DNA of 57,747 bases, taken from positions 1-57,747 of the forward strand of contig CAIWVW010000055.1 of the NCBI GenBank assembly GCA_903916255.1, given 5' to 3'. Numbering within the stretch: position 1 is the first letter of the stretch; each line of letters begins with the position of its first letter. Made by a program: the position numbers and the translations under genes. Positions 25,242 to 33,239 of the stretch are shown piece after piece. This DNA is from an uncultured Bacteroidota bacterium. Lineage in GTDB: Bacteria; Bacteroidota; Bacteroidia; JABEUT01. The notes under the pieces were generated by a model. It was not told where the DNA came from. It did no database searches and saw only the letters and a list, made by a program, of their open reading frames with translations.

Positions 25242-26990
25242 ATGAAATATATAGTTTCTTATTCGCCCCATCATCAGCATTTTATAGATATTGAAATAGT
25301 AATACGGGTAAGTTCCGCGCAAACCCAGGTACAATGCCCCGCCTGGCGGCCGGGCAGGTATGAAATTGGGAACTTCTCAGGCAATGTGCGCAGTTGGAGG
25401 GCTATGAATGAAAAAGGGGAAGCCCTTAAATTTCATAAAGTGACGAAGGATTTATGGCAAGTGGAAACAGCTAACTGCAAGGAGTTGCATGTGTTTTATA
25501 ACTACTATGCCGCCGACCTGAATGCAGGTTCAACGTATTTAGATGACCGCCAACTATACATGAATCCCGTAAACTGTTGCATGTATGTGCCCGACTTGCG
25601 CCATGAGCCTGTAATTATGGAGATGCTGCTGCCCGAAGGGTATCGCATAGCATCCAGTATGCGAATGGGCGTTCCGGAGAAGGCGGAAACACACTACAAG
25701 CACACGTTAACAGCGGATACCTACGATGAACTTGCCGACAGCCCTCTAATTGCCAGTCCATCGCTGCAAATGGAAACTATACAGGTAGATAAGCTGAAAG
25801 TAAATATTTGGTTTCAGGGAGAAATTAAACCGGATTGGGCAAAAATTAAGAGCGACTTTTTTGTTTTTATCCGTGAGCAAATTCAAATGATGGGTGGCTG
25901 CCCGGTGGATGAATACCATTTCATTTATCAGGCTTTGCCCTATAAGTTTCATCACGGGGTGGAGCATCTAAGCTCTACAGTTATTGCGGTTGGCCCTTGC
26001 TACAACCTTATGAAGTATGACCCGTTTAATAATTTCCTGGGGGTTTCCTGCCACGAATTGTTTCATTGCTGGAACATCAAAACTATCCGTCCTGTTGAAA
26101 TGTTTCCCTATGATTACACCAAAGAAAACTATTCCCGATTAGGCTATGTGTATGAGGGGGTGACCGATTATTATGGTGATTATCTATTGCTTCGTTCAGG
26201 CGTATTTACCGAATTCGATTATTTGAAAGCCGTTCAGCAGCAAATTCAAAAGCATTTTGATAATTATGGCCGTTATAATCTTGGTGTGGCCGATTCTTCC
26301 TTCGATACATGGCTTGATGGCTATGTTTCCGGGGCTCCGTACCGCAAAGTCTCTATATATACAGAGGGTGCGTTGCTTGCTTTTATTGTAGACACATTTA
26401 TTCGCAGCCATACTCAAAATGCCAAATCGTTGGATGATGTAATGCGCACCCTGTATCATGATTATGCCATGCAAGGCAAGCCATATAGCGAAGCCGATTA
26501 TTGGAACATCATTGAAAAAGTCGCCGGACAGTCCTGCCAATATATTTTTGATAATTATGTAAATAAAGCTGCAGACCTTGACACTCCCTTGGATGAAGCC
26601 TTGCTTTATATCGGGCTTATGATGCAGACCTCCCCCTCTAAAAAGCATTACGAGCGCTATTATGGTATGAAAGTTGTGGAGGAAGACGGGCGTCATAAAG
26701 TGGCTGCGGTAGTTCCGGGCTCTCCCGCTGAACTGGCAGGCATTTGCGTGAATGACGAAATCCATTCGATTAACGGACATGCATTAAAAGGAAATTTTAA
26801 TGACTGGTGCGCATACTATGGAAAAGAGCAGGTTAAATTAAGCCTTATCTCGCAAAGCTTCCGCAGGTATGTCGATGTCAAACCGTTTGAAGAGAAAGAA
26901 TACTTTCCTTCCTTTTTTGTAGTGAAGAAAAAAGATGCAACACCAGAGCAGAAAGAGGCTTACAGAGCCTGGTGTCACCACATGTTTTAG
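25242..26990 (+). CDS. M61 family metallopeptidase (glycyl-aminopeptidase type) with PDZ domain
   Basis: 582 residues from ATG 25242. The open frame runs to GTG 25197 but its first 15 residues come from a repeat. Seen: N-terminal beta domain with CPAWRPGRYEIGNF (~30-43), zinc motif HELFH (271-275) followed by CWNIK, then the downstream YEGVTDYYGDYLLLRSG helix that supplies the third zinc ligand, and a C-terminal PDZ-like segment (VVPGSPAELAGICVNDEIHSING). M61 enzymes cleave N-terminal Gly/Ala residues. No signal peptide is seen, so a cytoplasmic location is likely. It converges on ridA across a dispersed hairpin. Confidence 0.93.
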   Translation: MKYIVSYSPHHQHFIDIEIVIRVSSAQTQVQCPAWRPGRYEIGNFSGNVRSWRAMNEKGEALKFHKVTKDLWQVETANCKELHVFYNYYAADLNAGSTYLDDRQLYMNPVNCCMYVPDLRHEPVIMEMLLPEGYRIASSMRMGVPEKAETHYKHTLTADTYDELADSPLIASPSLQMETIQVDKLKVNIWFQGEIKPDWAKIKSDFFVFIREQIQMMGGCPVDEYHFIYQALPYKFHHGVEHLSSTVIAVGPCYNLMKYDPFNNFLGVSCHELFHCWNIKTIRPVEMFPYDYTKENYSRLGYVYEGVTDYYGDYLLLRSGVFTEFDYLKAVQQQIQKHFDNYGRYNLGVADSSFDTWLDGYVSGAPYRKVSIYTEGALLAFIVDTFIRSHTQNAKSLDDVMRTLYHDYAMQGKPYSEADYWNIIEKVAGQSCQYIFDNYVNKAADLDTPLDEALLYIGLMMQTSPSKKHYERYYGMKVVEEDGRHKVAAVVPGSPAELAGICVNDEIHSINGHALKGNFNDWCAYYGKEQVKLSLISQSFRRYVDVKPFEEKEYFPSFFVVKKKDATPEQKEAYRAWCHHMF

Positions 26991-26998
26991 GTTTTTGT

Positions 26999-27057
26999 CC
27001 CAAACCCCTAAAGAGGCTTTGAATAGTGCTACTTAAAGCCCCTTTAGGTGTTTGGGG
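26999..27057. repeat. Inverted-repeat hairpin, copy 2 of the dispersed element at 40-108
   Basis: Arms 26999-27020 and 27035-27056 pair with two mismatches over 22 bp, and the left arm contains CCCAAACCCCTAAAG exactly as at 43-57. It separates the convergent M61 and ridA genes and could act as a two-way terminator. Confidence 0.75.
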
Positions 27058-27067
27058 CAGAATATAT

Positions 27068-27442
27068 TTATTCAGCCGCTGCAATTACCGAAATCTCAAT
27101 ATTTACATTAAGCGGCAAGCGTGAAACTTGCACTGTTTCCCTTGCAGGATAATTGCCTGTGAAGTAGGAGCCATATATTTCATTCACTTGTGCGAAATCA
27201 TCCATGCTGGTAAGGAATATGGTGGTTTTTACAATGTTTGCCATCGTAAGTCCGGCGGTTTCAAGTATGCTTTTAACGTTTGCCATAACTTGCAGCGTTT
27301 CCGCTTTAATATTTTCATTATGCATTACTCCGGCAGCATCTTTAGCAACCTGTCCGGAAACAAATACAAAGTTACCAGCCTGAACAGCATGGCTATAAGG
27401 GCCGATTGGTTCAGGTGCATTTTTTGAAGTTATAATTTTCAT
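27068..27442 (-). CDS. ridA: RidA family enamine/imine deaminase
   Basis: 124 residues from ATG 27442 (MKIITSKNAPEPIGPYSHAV). A longer frame to 27511 runs back into the hxlR 3' end and is rejected. Conserved RidA features: GPYSHAVQAGNFVFVSGQ, the NVKSILETAGLTMANIVKTTIFL helix, and the C-terminal PARETVQVSRLPLNVNIEISVIA, where the Arg binds substrate. RidA proteins hydrolyse reactive enamines such as 2-aminoacrylate. It lies 10 bp after hxlR, so the two are probably one operon. A second RidA gene is at 48802. Confidence 0.92.
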   Translation of the reverse strand: MKIITSKNAPEPIGPYSHAVQAGNFVFVSGQVAKDAAGVMHNENIKAETLQVMANVKSILETAGLTMANIVKTTIFLTSMDDFAQVNEIYGSYFTGNYPARETVQVSRLPLNVNIEISVIAAAE

Positions 27443-27452
27443 ATAAAAGGGT

Positions 27453-27845
27453 TTAGTTTTTCGAAAGTAGTCTTTTCCGGTGTTGGGTGCCCCATGTGCG
27501 AAGTTCTTCAATAACCTTATGCAGCGATTTACCGTAAGTGGTAAGCGAATATTCTACCGTAACCGGAAGCGTATCGTAAACCGTGCGTTTCACAAGTTGG
27601 TTTACTTCCAGTTCTTTTAGCTCTTTCGACAGCATTTTCGGAGTAATATCGCCCAGATGGCGTTGCATTTCCTTGAAACGCTTGGTGCCGAAAGTAAGGG
27701 TAATGATAATCGGAATTTTCCATTTGCCGCTGAGGATATCCAGGGCATCCTGAACAGGCAGCAGCTTTTTGTTGCACTGGCTATGGTCGACTTCCGTACC
27801 ATTAATTAGTTTTGTCTTGATTTCCTTTTCTAATACAGTTGCCAT
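27453..27845 (-). CDS. HxlR family transcriptional regulator
   Basis: 130 residues, normal for the HxlR winged-helix family. A conserved Cys occurs in HSQCNKKLLPVQDALDILSGKWKI, followed by the recognition region RFKEMQRHLGDITPKMLSKELKELE and the wing with VEYSLTTYGKSLHKVIEEL. It is divergent from doxX and yceI-like genes and is followed by ridA. Such regulators usually respond to electrophile or redox stress, which fits that gene set. The shared 156-bp intergenic region holds -7 boxes in both directions and repeated TATAGT motifs. Confidence 0.93.
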   Translation of the reverse strand: MATVLEKEIKTKLINGTEVDHSQCNKKLLPVQDALDILSGKWKIPIIITLTFGTKRFKEMQRHLGDITPKMLSKELKELEVNQLVKRTVYDTLPVTVEYSLTTYGKSLHKVIEELRTWGTQHRKRLLSKN

Positions 27846-27871
27846 GGTAAGGTCATTTAGATTAGTGGCTG

Positions 27872-27879
27872 CAAAGATA
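27872..27879 (-). promoter_or_regulatory. -7 box for hxlR-ridA
   Basis: Minus-strand TATCTTTG, an exact TAnnTTTG, 26 bp before the hxlR ATG. The doxX box is the identical 8-mer. Confidence 0.6.
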
Positions 27880-27902
27880 CTGTTTTTGTAAATAATATAG
27901 GT

Positions 27903-27960
27903 AGTATATCAAAGTATACTGGTATCTTTTGGTATAGTGGTAACTTTTGTATAGTAACTA
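27903..27960. promoter_or_regulatory. Candidate HxlR operator region
   Basis: Contains the inverted repeat AGTATA-TCAAAG-TATACT (27903-27920) and two direct copies of a TATAGT(nn)TAAC-like motif (about 27933-27945 and 27950-27959), placed between the two divergent -7 boxes. Autoregulation and co-regulation of doxX are inferred from position only. Confidence 0.5.
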
Positions 27961-27965
27961 TGTTG

Positions 27966-27973
27966 TATCTTTG
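27966..27973 (+). promoter_or_regulatory. -7 box for doxX
   Basis: TATCTTTG, exact TAnnTTTG, 28 bp before the ATG at 28002. The open frame from ATG 27960 overlaps this box, so it is not used as the start. Confidence 0.62.
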
Positions 27974-28001
27974 CGCTCCTAAACCAATAAAAACTATAAC
28001 C

Positions 28002-28406
28002 ATGAAAGCAATTCCACTTATCGGACGAATTCTTTTCTCGCTCATCTTTCTTATGTCGGGACTTATGGGCCACTTAGCAATGGCTTCCCAAACCGCAGCC
28101 TATGCCGCCTCGGCAGGTTTGCCTGCTCCAATGGCGCTTGTTGTAATATCCGGAATTGTCGCCCTATTAGGCGCATTAAGCATTATACTTGGGTATAAAG
28201 CAAAATTAGGCGCATGGTTAATCGTGCTGTTCCTTATTCCGGTAACATTTACCATGCATAAATTCTGGACCGTTACAGACCCTATGCAAAACCAAATGCA
28301 AATGTCATTATTCATGAAGAATATTGCATTAATTGGCGGCGCGCTGATGATTAGCTATTTCGGTGCAGGCCCTTTAAGCATCGACGCTAAGAACGCAGGC
28401 AAGTAA
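28002..28406 (+). CDS. DoxX family membrane protein
   Basis: 134 residues with four hydrophobic segments, as in DoxX/YphA-type proteins: IPLIGRILFSLIFLMSG at the start, ALVVISGIVALLGALSIIL, LGAWLIVLFLIPVTFTMHKFW, and NIALIGGALMISYFG. I use ATG 28002 (MKAIPLIGR) because the upstream ATG lies in the promoter. DoxX proteins sit in the inner membrane and are linked to redox and thiosulfate-related stress, though this subgroup has no defined activity. It is divergent from hxlR and 104 bp ahead of the YceI gene, a common Bacteroidota grouping. Confidence 0.9.
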   Translation: MKAIPLIGRILFSLIFLMSGLMGHLAMASQTAAYAASAGLPAPMALVVISGIVALLGALSIILGYKAKLGAWLIVLFLIPVTFTMHKFWTVTDPMQNQMQMSLFMKNIALIGGALMISYFGAGPLSIDAKNAGK

Positions 28407-28510
28407 GGGAAGGGACTCTATTCAGTTATTAAAAATTTACCGTCCGGGGTATATCCCGATTCCGGCGCGGGTAAGAATATTTTGGGATAATTTTAAACAA
28501 AACAAACAAC

Positions 28511-29056
28511 ATGGAAACAACAGAAAAAACAGCAAAACCAAGAGTGTGGACATTAGACAAAGCGCATGCAAAAATCGGATTCGGCATTACACACATGCTT
28601 GTATCGGAAATCGAAGGTTCTTTCAAGAATTTCAGTATTAACTTAAATGTACCGAGTGATGATTTCACCGGAACTGAAATCGATTTTACTGCCGATGTTC
28701 ATAGTATCGATACAGCCAATGAAATGAGAGACAATCATTTGAAACAAGCAGACTTCTTCCACGCAGAAAAGCACCCGAACCTTACATTTAAAAGCAAATC
28801 GTTTGTGAAAGTAGCCGATAAAAAGTATGCCTTAAATGGAGATTTAACCTTTAACGGAGTTACCAAAAACGTTAACCTGGATGTGAAAGGCAATGTGGTG
28901 AAAAGCCCACGGGACCCTGCTATGACTATTGCAGGATTTAAAGTTACCGGCGAAGTAAAACGCAGCGATTTCAATTTTGGCGGAAGCTTTCCTACACTTG
29001 CCCTTAGCGATGAAGTTAACATTACTTGTAATGTTGAGTTTACAACAAAAGACTAA
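28511..29056 (+). CDS. YceI family protein
   Basis: 181 residues covering the YceI lipocalin-like domain: WTLDKAHAKIGFGITHMLVSEIEGSFKNF, then DVHSIDTANEMRDNHLKQADFF and FKVTGEVKRSDFNFG. YceI proteins bind long isoprenoids or fatty-acid-like ligands. Unlike E. coli YceI there is no signal peptide, so this copy should be cytoplasmic. It follows doxX and is closed by a terminator at 29077. Probably part of the HxlR-controlled set; that link is inference. Confidence 0.92.
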   Translation: METTEKTAKPRVWTLDKAHAKIGFGITHMLVSEIEGSFKNFSINLNVPSDDFTGTEIDFTADVHSIDTANEMRDNHLKQADFFHAEKHPNLTFKSKSFVKVADKKYALNGDLTFNGVTKNVNLDVKGNVVKSPRDPAMTIAGFKVTGEVKRSDFNFGGSFPTLALSDEVNITCNVEFTTKD

Positions 29057-29076
29057 GTAAAATAGTAAATTAGTTT

Positions 29077-29112
29077 AATCCTTCCGGCTGGAAATGCCGG
29101 GAGGATTTTTTG
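29077..29112 (+). terminator. Rho-independent terminator after the YceI gene
   Basis: Stem AATCCTTCCGGC/GCCGGGAGGATT (one G-T pair), 7-nt loop, then a T6 run; 20 bp after the stop. Confidence 0.9.
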
Positions 29113-29195
29113 TTTGGAACCACTTGCCATAACAAGTAAAAGTAAATAGGCATGCTGAATTAAGTTCCGTATAACTTAGTAACACGACGGCGCTG

Positions 29196-30137
29196 TCAGC
29201 ACTTCTCCTCTTCACAAGACTCATTCCCATATTCCGATTCAAGGGTAATGTGGTGAATATTGTTGTGCTCCAGTTCGTGTTTCAGATTATGTTTTATTTT
29301 TTGCTCCTCTTCATTGGTTGTACCTTGCGGAAAAACAAGGTGGGCAGTCAATGCGTTTTCCGTGGTGCTGATGGCCCAAATATGGATATGGTGCAAATCC
29401 TTTACGCCTTTTATTTTCATAGCGGCAGCCCGTATTTTTTCAATGCTGATACCTTCCGGAACGGCATCTAATGAAAGCCTAAGGCTGTCGCGCAACAGGC
29501 TCCAGGTGCTGCTTAGAATAAAAGCCGCAATTACCAAACTCAAAATACTGTCGATAATATACCAGCCGGTATAAATTATCACAATTCCCCCCACCACTAT
29601 TCCAAAAGAGACAATAGCATCAGATAACAGATGCAGGTAAGCGCTTTTAATATTCAGGTCCTTTTCTTTGTTTCGCATAAAAAGCATGGCCGATATGCCA
29701 TTTACGGCTATACCGATTCCGGCAACAATAGAGATGGTGGCGCCTTGAATAGGCTCCGGATGGAAAAGCCTGTGAATGGCTTCAAAAACAATGGCTCCTA
29801 TGGATACAAGTAAGATAACCGCATTTAGCAAGGCCACAAAAACGGAGGTCTTTTTATACCCGTAGGTATAGCGTTCATTCGATTTTATTTTCATCATCCG
29901 GAAGGCCAGCAGTGATAATGCCAGCATACCTACATCGGCCAGGTTATGGCCCGCATCAGATAATAATGACAAGGAGTTGATGACAAATCCAACGATAACT
30001 TCAATAATCACAAATGAAAAATTGAGGATAATACCAATAATAAAAGCGGTATTCACCTCCTCTGCATGAACTGTGTGGTGATGGTGATGCCCGTGGTGGT
30101 CGTGCCCGTCGTGATTATGTCCGTGGTCGTGCGCCAT
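29196..30137 (-). CDS. Cation diffusion facilitator (CzcD-type) metal transporter
   Basis: 313 residues. The N-terminal ~25 residues are very His/Asp-rich (HDHGHNHDGHDHHGHHHHH), a metal-binding tail. Six membrane segments follow with the CDF metal-site pairs in SDAGHNLADVG (~78-88) and HLLSDAIVSFG, then a cytoplasmic domain ending in Cys/Glu residues (ESCEEEKC). It exports zinc or similar divalent ions by proton antiport. It begins 3 bp after the dapA stop, so it probably shares the dapA transcript, an odd functional pairing. Confidence 0.93.
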   Translation of the reverse strand: MAHDHGHNHDGHDHHGHHHHHTVHAEEVNTAFIIGIILNFSFVIIEVIVGFVINSLSLLSDAGHNLADVGMLALSLLAFRMMKIKSNERYTYGYKKTSVFVALLNAVILLVSIGAIVFEAIHRLFHPEPIQGATISIVAGIGIAVNGISAMLFMRNKEKDLNIKSAYLHLLSDAIVSFGIVVGGIVIIYTGWYIIDSILSLVIAAFILSSTWSLLRDSLRLSLDAVPEGISIEKIRAAAMKIKGVKDLHHIHIWAISTTENALTAHLVFPQGTTNEEEQKIKHNLKHELEHNNIHHITLESEYGNESCEEEKC

Positions 30138-30140
30138 AAA

Positions 30141-31052
30141 TTACCGATAGTTTTTAATTTCTTCGGCTAAGGCAATTTGCACTTTCTTATTTACATTTAC
30201 CAACGGTAGCTTTACATAATCCTGGCATAAGCCCATAGTTTCTAATGCGGATTTAACACCTGCGGGGCTGCCATCGGCAAACATCAGGTTGGTAATGGAA
30301 AGTAATTTGTAATGCAACTTCCGAGCTGCCTCAAAATTGCCTGCTAAACATTGTCTGGTCATTTCAGAAAAATCTTTCGGAAAAGCGTTGGCAACAACCG
30401 AGATTACACCATCGCCTCCGGCTGCAATAATAGGCAGTGTAATAGAATCGTCGCCCGAGATAACCATAAATCCTTTTGGCCGTTTTTGAATAATATTCAT
30501 AATTTGAGCCATGTTGCCCGATGCTTCTTTAATGCCAATTATTTCTTCAAAGTCATTGGCAAGGCGCAAGGTTGTTTCATCGGTCATGTTGCAGGCTGTT
30601 CTTCCCGGCACGTTATAAAGTATAACAGGCAGGGGCGATGCGTTGGCAACAGATTTGAAATGCTGGTATAAACCTTCCTGTGTTGGGCGGTTATAATACG
30701 GGCAAACAGAAAGAATAGCCGAAATACCGGAAAGCTCGGTTGAATCAAGAGCATGAACAATATCTGCGGTGTTGTTGCCGCCAATGCCTAATACTATCGG
30801 AATTCTGCCATCGGCAACATCAACTATATGCTGCGTTACTGCCGATTTTTCATCCTTCCTAAGGGTCACCGATTCACCGGTGGTGCCTAACGCAACAATA
30901 TATTCCACCTTACCTTTTATAAGGTGCTCCGCTATATTTTCCAATGCTTTAAAATCGACACTGCCATCTTTTTTGAACGGAGTAACAATGGCTACGCCCG
31001 TTCCTTTTCCGATGGCTTGCGGTTTGCTTTTCATATCTTTTTTGGCTGACAT
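30141..31052 (-). CDS. dapA: 4-hydroxy-tetrahydrodipicolinate synthase
   Basis: 303 residues, a TIM-barrel lyase condensing pyruvate with aspartate semialdehyde in the lysine/diaminopimelate pathway. Seen: GTGVAIVTPF near the start, ALGTTGES (~55-62), the YNVPGRTACNM segment with the catalytic Tyr (~145), Schiff-base Lys in IGIKEASGN (~173), and GGDGVISVVAN. A KDG aldolase-type relative is possible, but GTTGES and NVPGRT fit DapA. lysC and lysA lie 5-8 kb away. The CDF transporter follows by 3 bp. Confidence 0.95.
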   Translation of the reverse strand: MSAKKDMKSKPQAIGKGTGVAIVTPFKKDGSVDFKALENIAEHLIKGKVEYIVALGTTGESVTLRKDEKSAVTQHIVDVADGRIPIVLGIGGNNTADIVHALDSTELSGISAILSVCPYYNRPTQEGLYQHFKSVANASPLPVILYNVPGRTACNMTDETTLRLANDFEEIIGIKEASGNMAQIMNIIQKRPKGFMVISGDDSITLPIIAAGGDGVISVVANAFPKDFSEMTRQCLAGNFEAARKLHYKLLSITNLMFADGSPAGVKSALETMGLCQDYVKLPLVNVNKKVQIALAEEIKNYR

Positions 31053-31132
31053 GCTTTTTTTATTTTAAGAATGTAAAGGTACGATTTATTAAAATTTGTA
31101 CTTTTAGAACTTTAAGTCACAAGAAAACATAC

Positions 31133-31789
31133 ATGGTTATCACATTTTTCAGGGGTGCAATTTTAGGTTTCTCGATGTCTGTTATTTTCATTGGGCCTGC
31201 TTTGTTTGCCCTCATACAAACCAGTATTAAAAATGGCTTTCGTTCGGCTGCCGCTATGGCATTGGGAATTGCCATGAGTGATGCCTTTTTTGTTTTTCTG
31301 GCTTATTTGGGCGCTGCCCAGTTTCTCAACAATCCTGATATGAAGAAATATGAGGGCATTGGAGGCAGTATTATCTTGTTTGCGTTCGGTATTTATACGC
31401 TCTTCCAAAAGCATGAAGATGAAAAAGATGAACAAAAGGGGCTTGAAGTAGCCGCCAAGCTCAATAAAAATAAGCGATTACCCTGGATGCTTGTAAAAGG
31501 ATTTATTTTAAACCTGCTGAACCCTCTTGTGCTGTTTATGTGGATTGGGGTAATGGCGAATGTCAGTTCCCGTTATAGTACCAGGGAGGATATTCTTTTC
31601 TTTTTTGCGGGAACCCTCGGAACTATCCTGGCCTTGGATATATTAAAATCGTTAGCGGCAAACAGGCTTAAAAAGCTACTCACCCACAAATTAATGGTAT
31701 TTATCCATTTTGTAATGGCAATAGCCCTTATTATTTCAGGAATTGTATTGCTCTATGATGTGTTTTCCGGGAAGAGCGCTAGTGCTTAG
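31133..31789 (+). CDS. LysE family amino-acid exporter
   Basis: 218 residues with about six membrane segments, the LysE/RhtB layout: GAILGFSMSVIFIGPALFALIQTSIKNGF at the N-terminus (with the usual Gly-Pro), and later LVKGFILNLLNPLVLFMWIG. These carriers export lysine, threonine or homoserine lactones. It is divergent from dapA, which makes lysine or DAP precursor efflux an attractive guess, but the substrate is not proven. Its 3' end overlaps the convergent ompH-like gene by 11 bp. Confidence 0.88.
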   Translation: MVITFFRGAILGFSMSVIFIGPALFALIQTSIKNGFRSAAAMALGIAMSDAFFVFLAYLGAAQFLNNPDMKKYEGIGGSIILFAFGIYTLFQKHEDEKDEQKGLEVAAKLNKNKRLPWMLVKGFILNLLNPLVLFMWIGVMANVSSRYSTREDILFFFAGTLGTILALDILKSLAANRLKKLLTHKLMVFIHFVMAIALIISGIVLLYDVFSGKSASA

Positions 31790-32414
31790 CGCCGGTATTT
31801 ACCTTTTGCAGGCTGTCTTTATACTGTGCGTTAAGCCCCGATACAATAGGCTTTGTTATATCTAAGCTGTCATTGCCATAAAGCAGAGAGCCACCAATGT
31901 TTTCATAGCCCAATACATAGTCGAATTTGGCTTTCTTATTGTATTCCACAATAAAATGCTGGATTTTCTTTTGCAGCTCAAAGTTCCTTTCCTGAACGTC
32001 TTTCAATAGTTCATCACGTTGTTGCTGCATACCATCCAGTTCATTCTTTTTCTCCTGCAGGCTTTTTTGCGCTTTTTCATCATCCAATTCGGAAATATTG
32101 CCCGATTGTTTCTTTACCATATACGCCTGGTATTCATCTTGCAGCTTTTTAGCTTTCATATTGTACTCTTCCTGAAATTGCGCCTCTTTAGCCTGTATTT
32201 CTGCATTAAAATCTTTCATTAACTGGTAATTCGAATTGATGCTGTCGGCATTAACGTATGCAATTCGCAGCAACTTGTTTTTTCCTACCGATTCCCCGTT
32301 GCCCATATTGCTGCTGTCGCTACCCATACCTTTTTTCAGGTTGTTCACCATTACAAACAAGATAATTACCAGAATCAGCAGTATGCCATTAAGCGCAATC
32401 GAAAGGTTTTTCAT
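31779..32414 (-). CDS. OmpH/Skp family protein
   Basis: 211 residues. An N-terminal hydrophobic anchor (ALNGILLILVIILFVMV) is followed by the start motif IAYVNADSINSNYQLM, a long coiled coil (~60-150, rich in Lys/Glu/Gln), and a C-terminal DYVLGYENIGGSLLYG-type strand, all typical of the Skp/OmpH chaperone fold. In this family the uncleaved-looking anchor suggests a membrane-tethered periplasmic chaperone for outer-membrane proteins. It follows cdaA by 45 bp but has its own -7 box at 32442. It overlaps the convergent LysE gene. Confidence 0.9.
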   Translation of the reverse strand: MKNLSIALNGILLILVIILFVMVNNLKKGMGSDSSNMGNGESVGKNKLLRIAYVNADSINSNYQLMKDFNAEIQAKEAQFQEEYNMKAKKLQDEYQAYMVKKQSGNISELDDEKAQKSLQEKKNELDGMQQQRDELLKDVQERNFELQKKIQHFIVEYNKKAKFDYVLGYENIGGSLLYGNDSLDITKPIVSGLNAQYKDSLQKVNTGAKH

Positions 32415-32441
32415 TTTTAGTTTTTTTTAATTATTGGGGTG

Positions 32442-32449
32442 CAAATGTA
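32442..32449 (-). promoter_or_regulatory. -7 box for the ompH-like gene
   Basis: Minus-strand TACATTTG, exact TAnnTTTG, 28 bp before the ATG at 32414 and inside the cdaA-ompH gap. Confidence 0.55.
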
Positions 32450-32459
32450 AAGATTCTTT

Positions 32460-33239
32460 TTATCCCGATTTTTCCTGAATTAAATTAGCCAGCCTTTCGG
32501 GGGTAAGGTCATATTCCAGTTCACCATTATGGGCCAATGATATGGAGCCTGTTTGTTCAGATACCACTATAGCCAATGCGTCCGACTTCTCGGTAATACC
32601 AACTGCTGCCCGGTGCCGCATACCCAGGTGTCCCGGAAAGTCAGTCTTTTCCGTGCTGGGCAATACACAGCGCACTGCATGTATTTTATTATTTTCAATG
32701 ATTATGGAGCCATCATGCAAGGGGCTGTTTTTGTAGAAAATGCTCTCCAAAATAGATTCTGTTATGTTCGAGTCTATTATATCACCCGTCTGGCTGTAAA
32801 AAGAAAGGTCGGTATCATGGGCAATAACTATTAATGCTCCCGTTTTCTTCTCGCTCATGTTGCGGCATGCTCTTATGATGGGCTGTATATCCAGTAACCT
32901 TTTGTCGGTTGTTTGAAGCATCAGGAAGTTTTTGGCAAAATTGCGCCGGTTTAAAAAGTCGGTTTTGCCAATTAATAAGAGAAACCTCCTTAACTCTTGC
33001 TGAAAAACTATAATAATGGCAATTATCCCCGCATTGATAAAGCCGCCCAGTATGCTGCTGAAAAGGGTCATATTAAGGGCTTTTACTATAAGCCATATTA
33101 CATACAGCAATATCATACCCATTAGGATATTGATGGCCGTTGTACCTTTTACCAAATTATACAATTCATACAATAACACCGCCACCAGCAGAATATCTAC
33201 CGCATCAATAAAATGGAATGTGATAAACAAGGTTAACAT
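32460..33239 (-). CDS. cdaA: Diadenylate cyclase CdaA (c-di-AMP synthase)
   Basis: 259 residues. Three N-terminal membrane segments (~5-80) precede the DAC domain. Active-site elements: LHDGSIII (the usual DGA is DGS here) and GMRHRAAVGI (RHR motif), plus VVSEQTGSISLA. It joins two ATP molecules into c-di-AMP, an essential messenger for potassium and cell-wall control in many bacteria. In Firmicutes cdaA sits with glmM; here it follows folP with a 1-bp overlap, the usual Bacteroidota arrangement, and glmM is 17 kb away. No c-di-AMP phosphodiesterase is in the window. Confidence 0.95.
   Translation of the reverse strand: MLTLFITFHFIDAVDILLVAVLLYELYNLVKGTTAINILMGMILLYVIWLIVKALNMTLFSSILGGFINAGIIAIIIVFQQELRRFLLLIGKTDFLNRRNFAKNFLMLQTTDKRLLDIQPIIRACRNMSEKKTGALIVIAHDTDLSFYSQTGDIIDSNITESILESIFYKNSPLHDGSIIIENNKIHAVRCVLPSTEKTDFPGHLGMRHRAAVGITEKSDALAIVVSEQTGSISLAHNGELEYDLTPERLANLIQEKSG

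Noticed and set aside
27443-27511. Longer RidA start at 27511
   Set aside because: It would overlap the hxlR 3' end and add residues outside the RidA fold; ATG 27442 gives the normal start.
27960-28001. DoxX start at ATG 27960
   Set aside because: The -7 box TATCTTTG lies within these bases, so transcription should begin after it.
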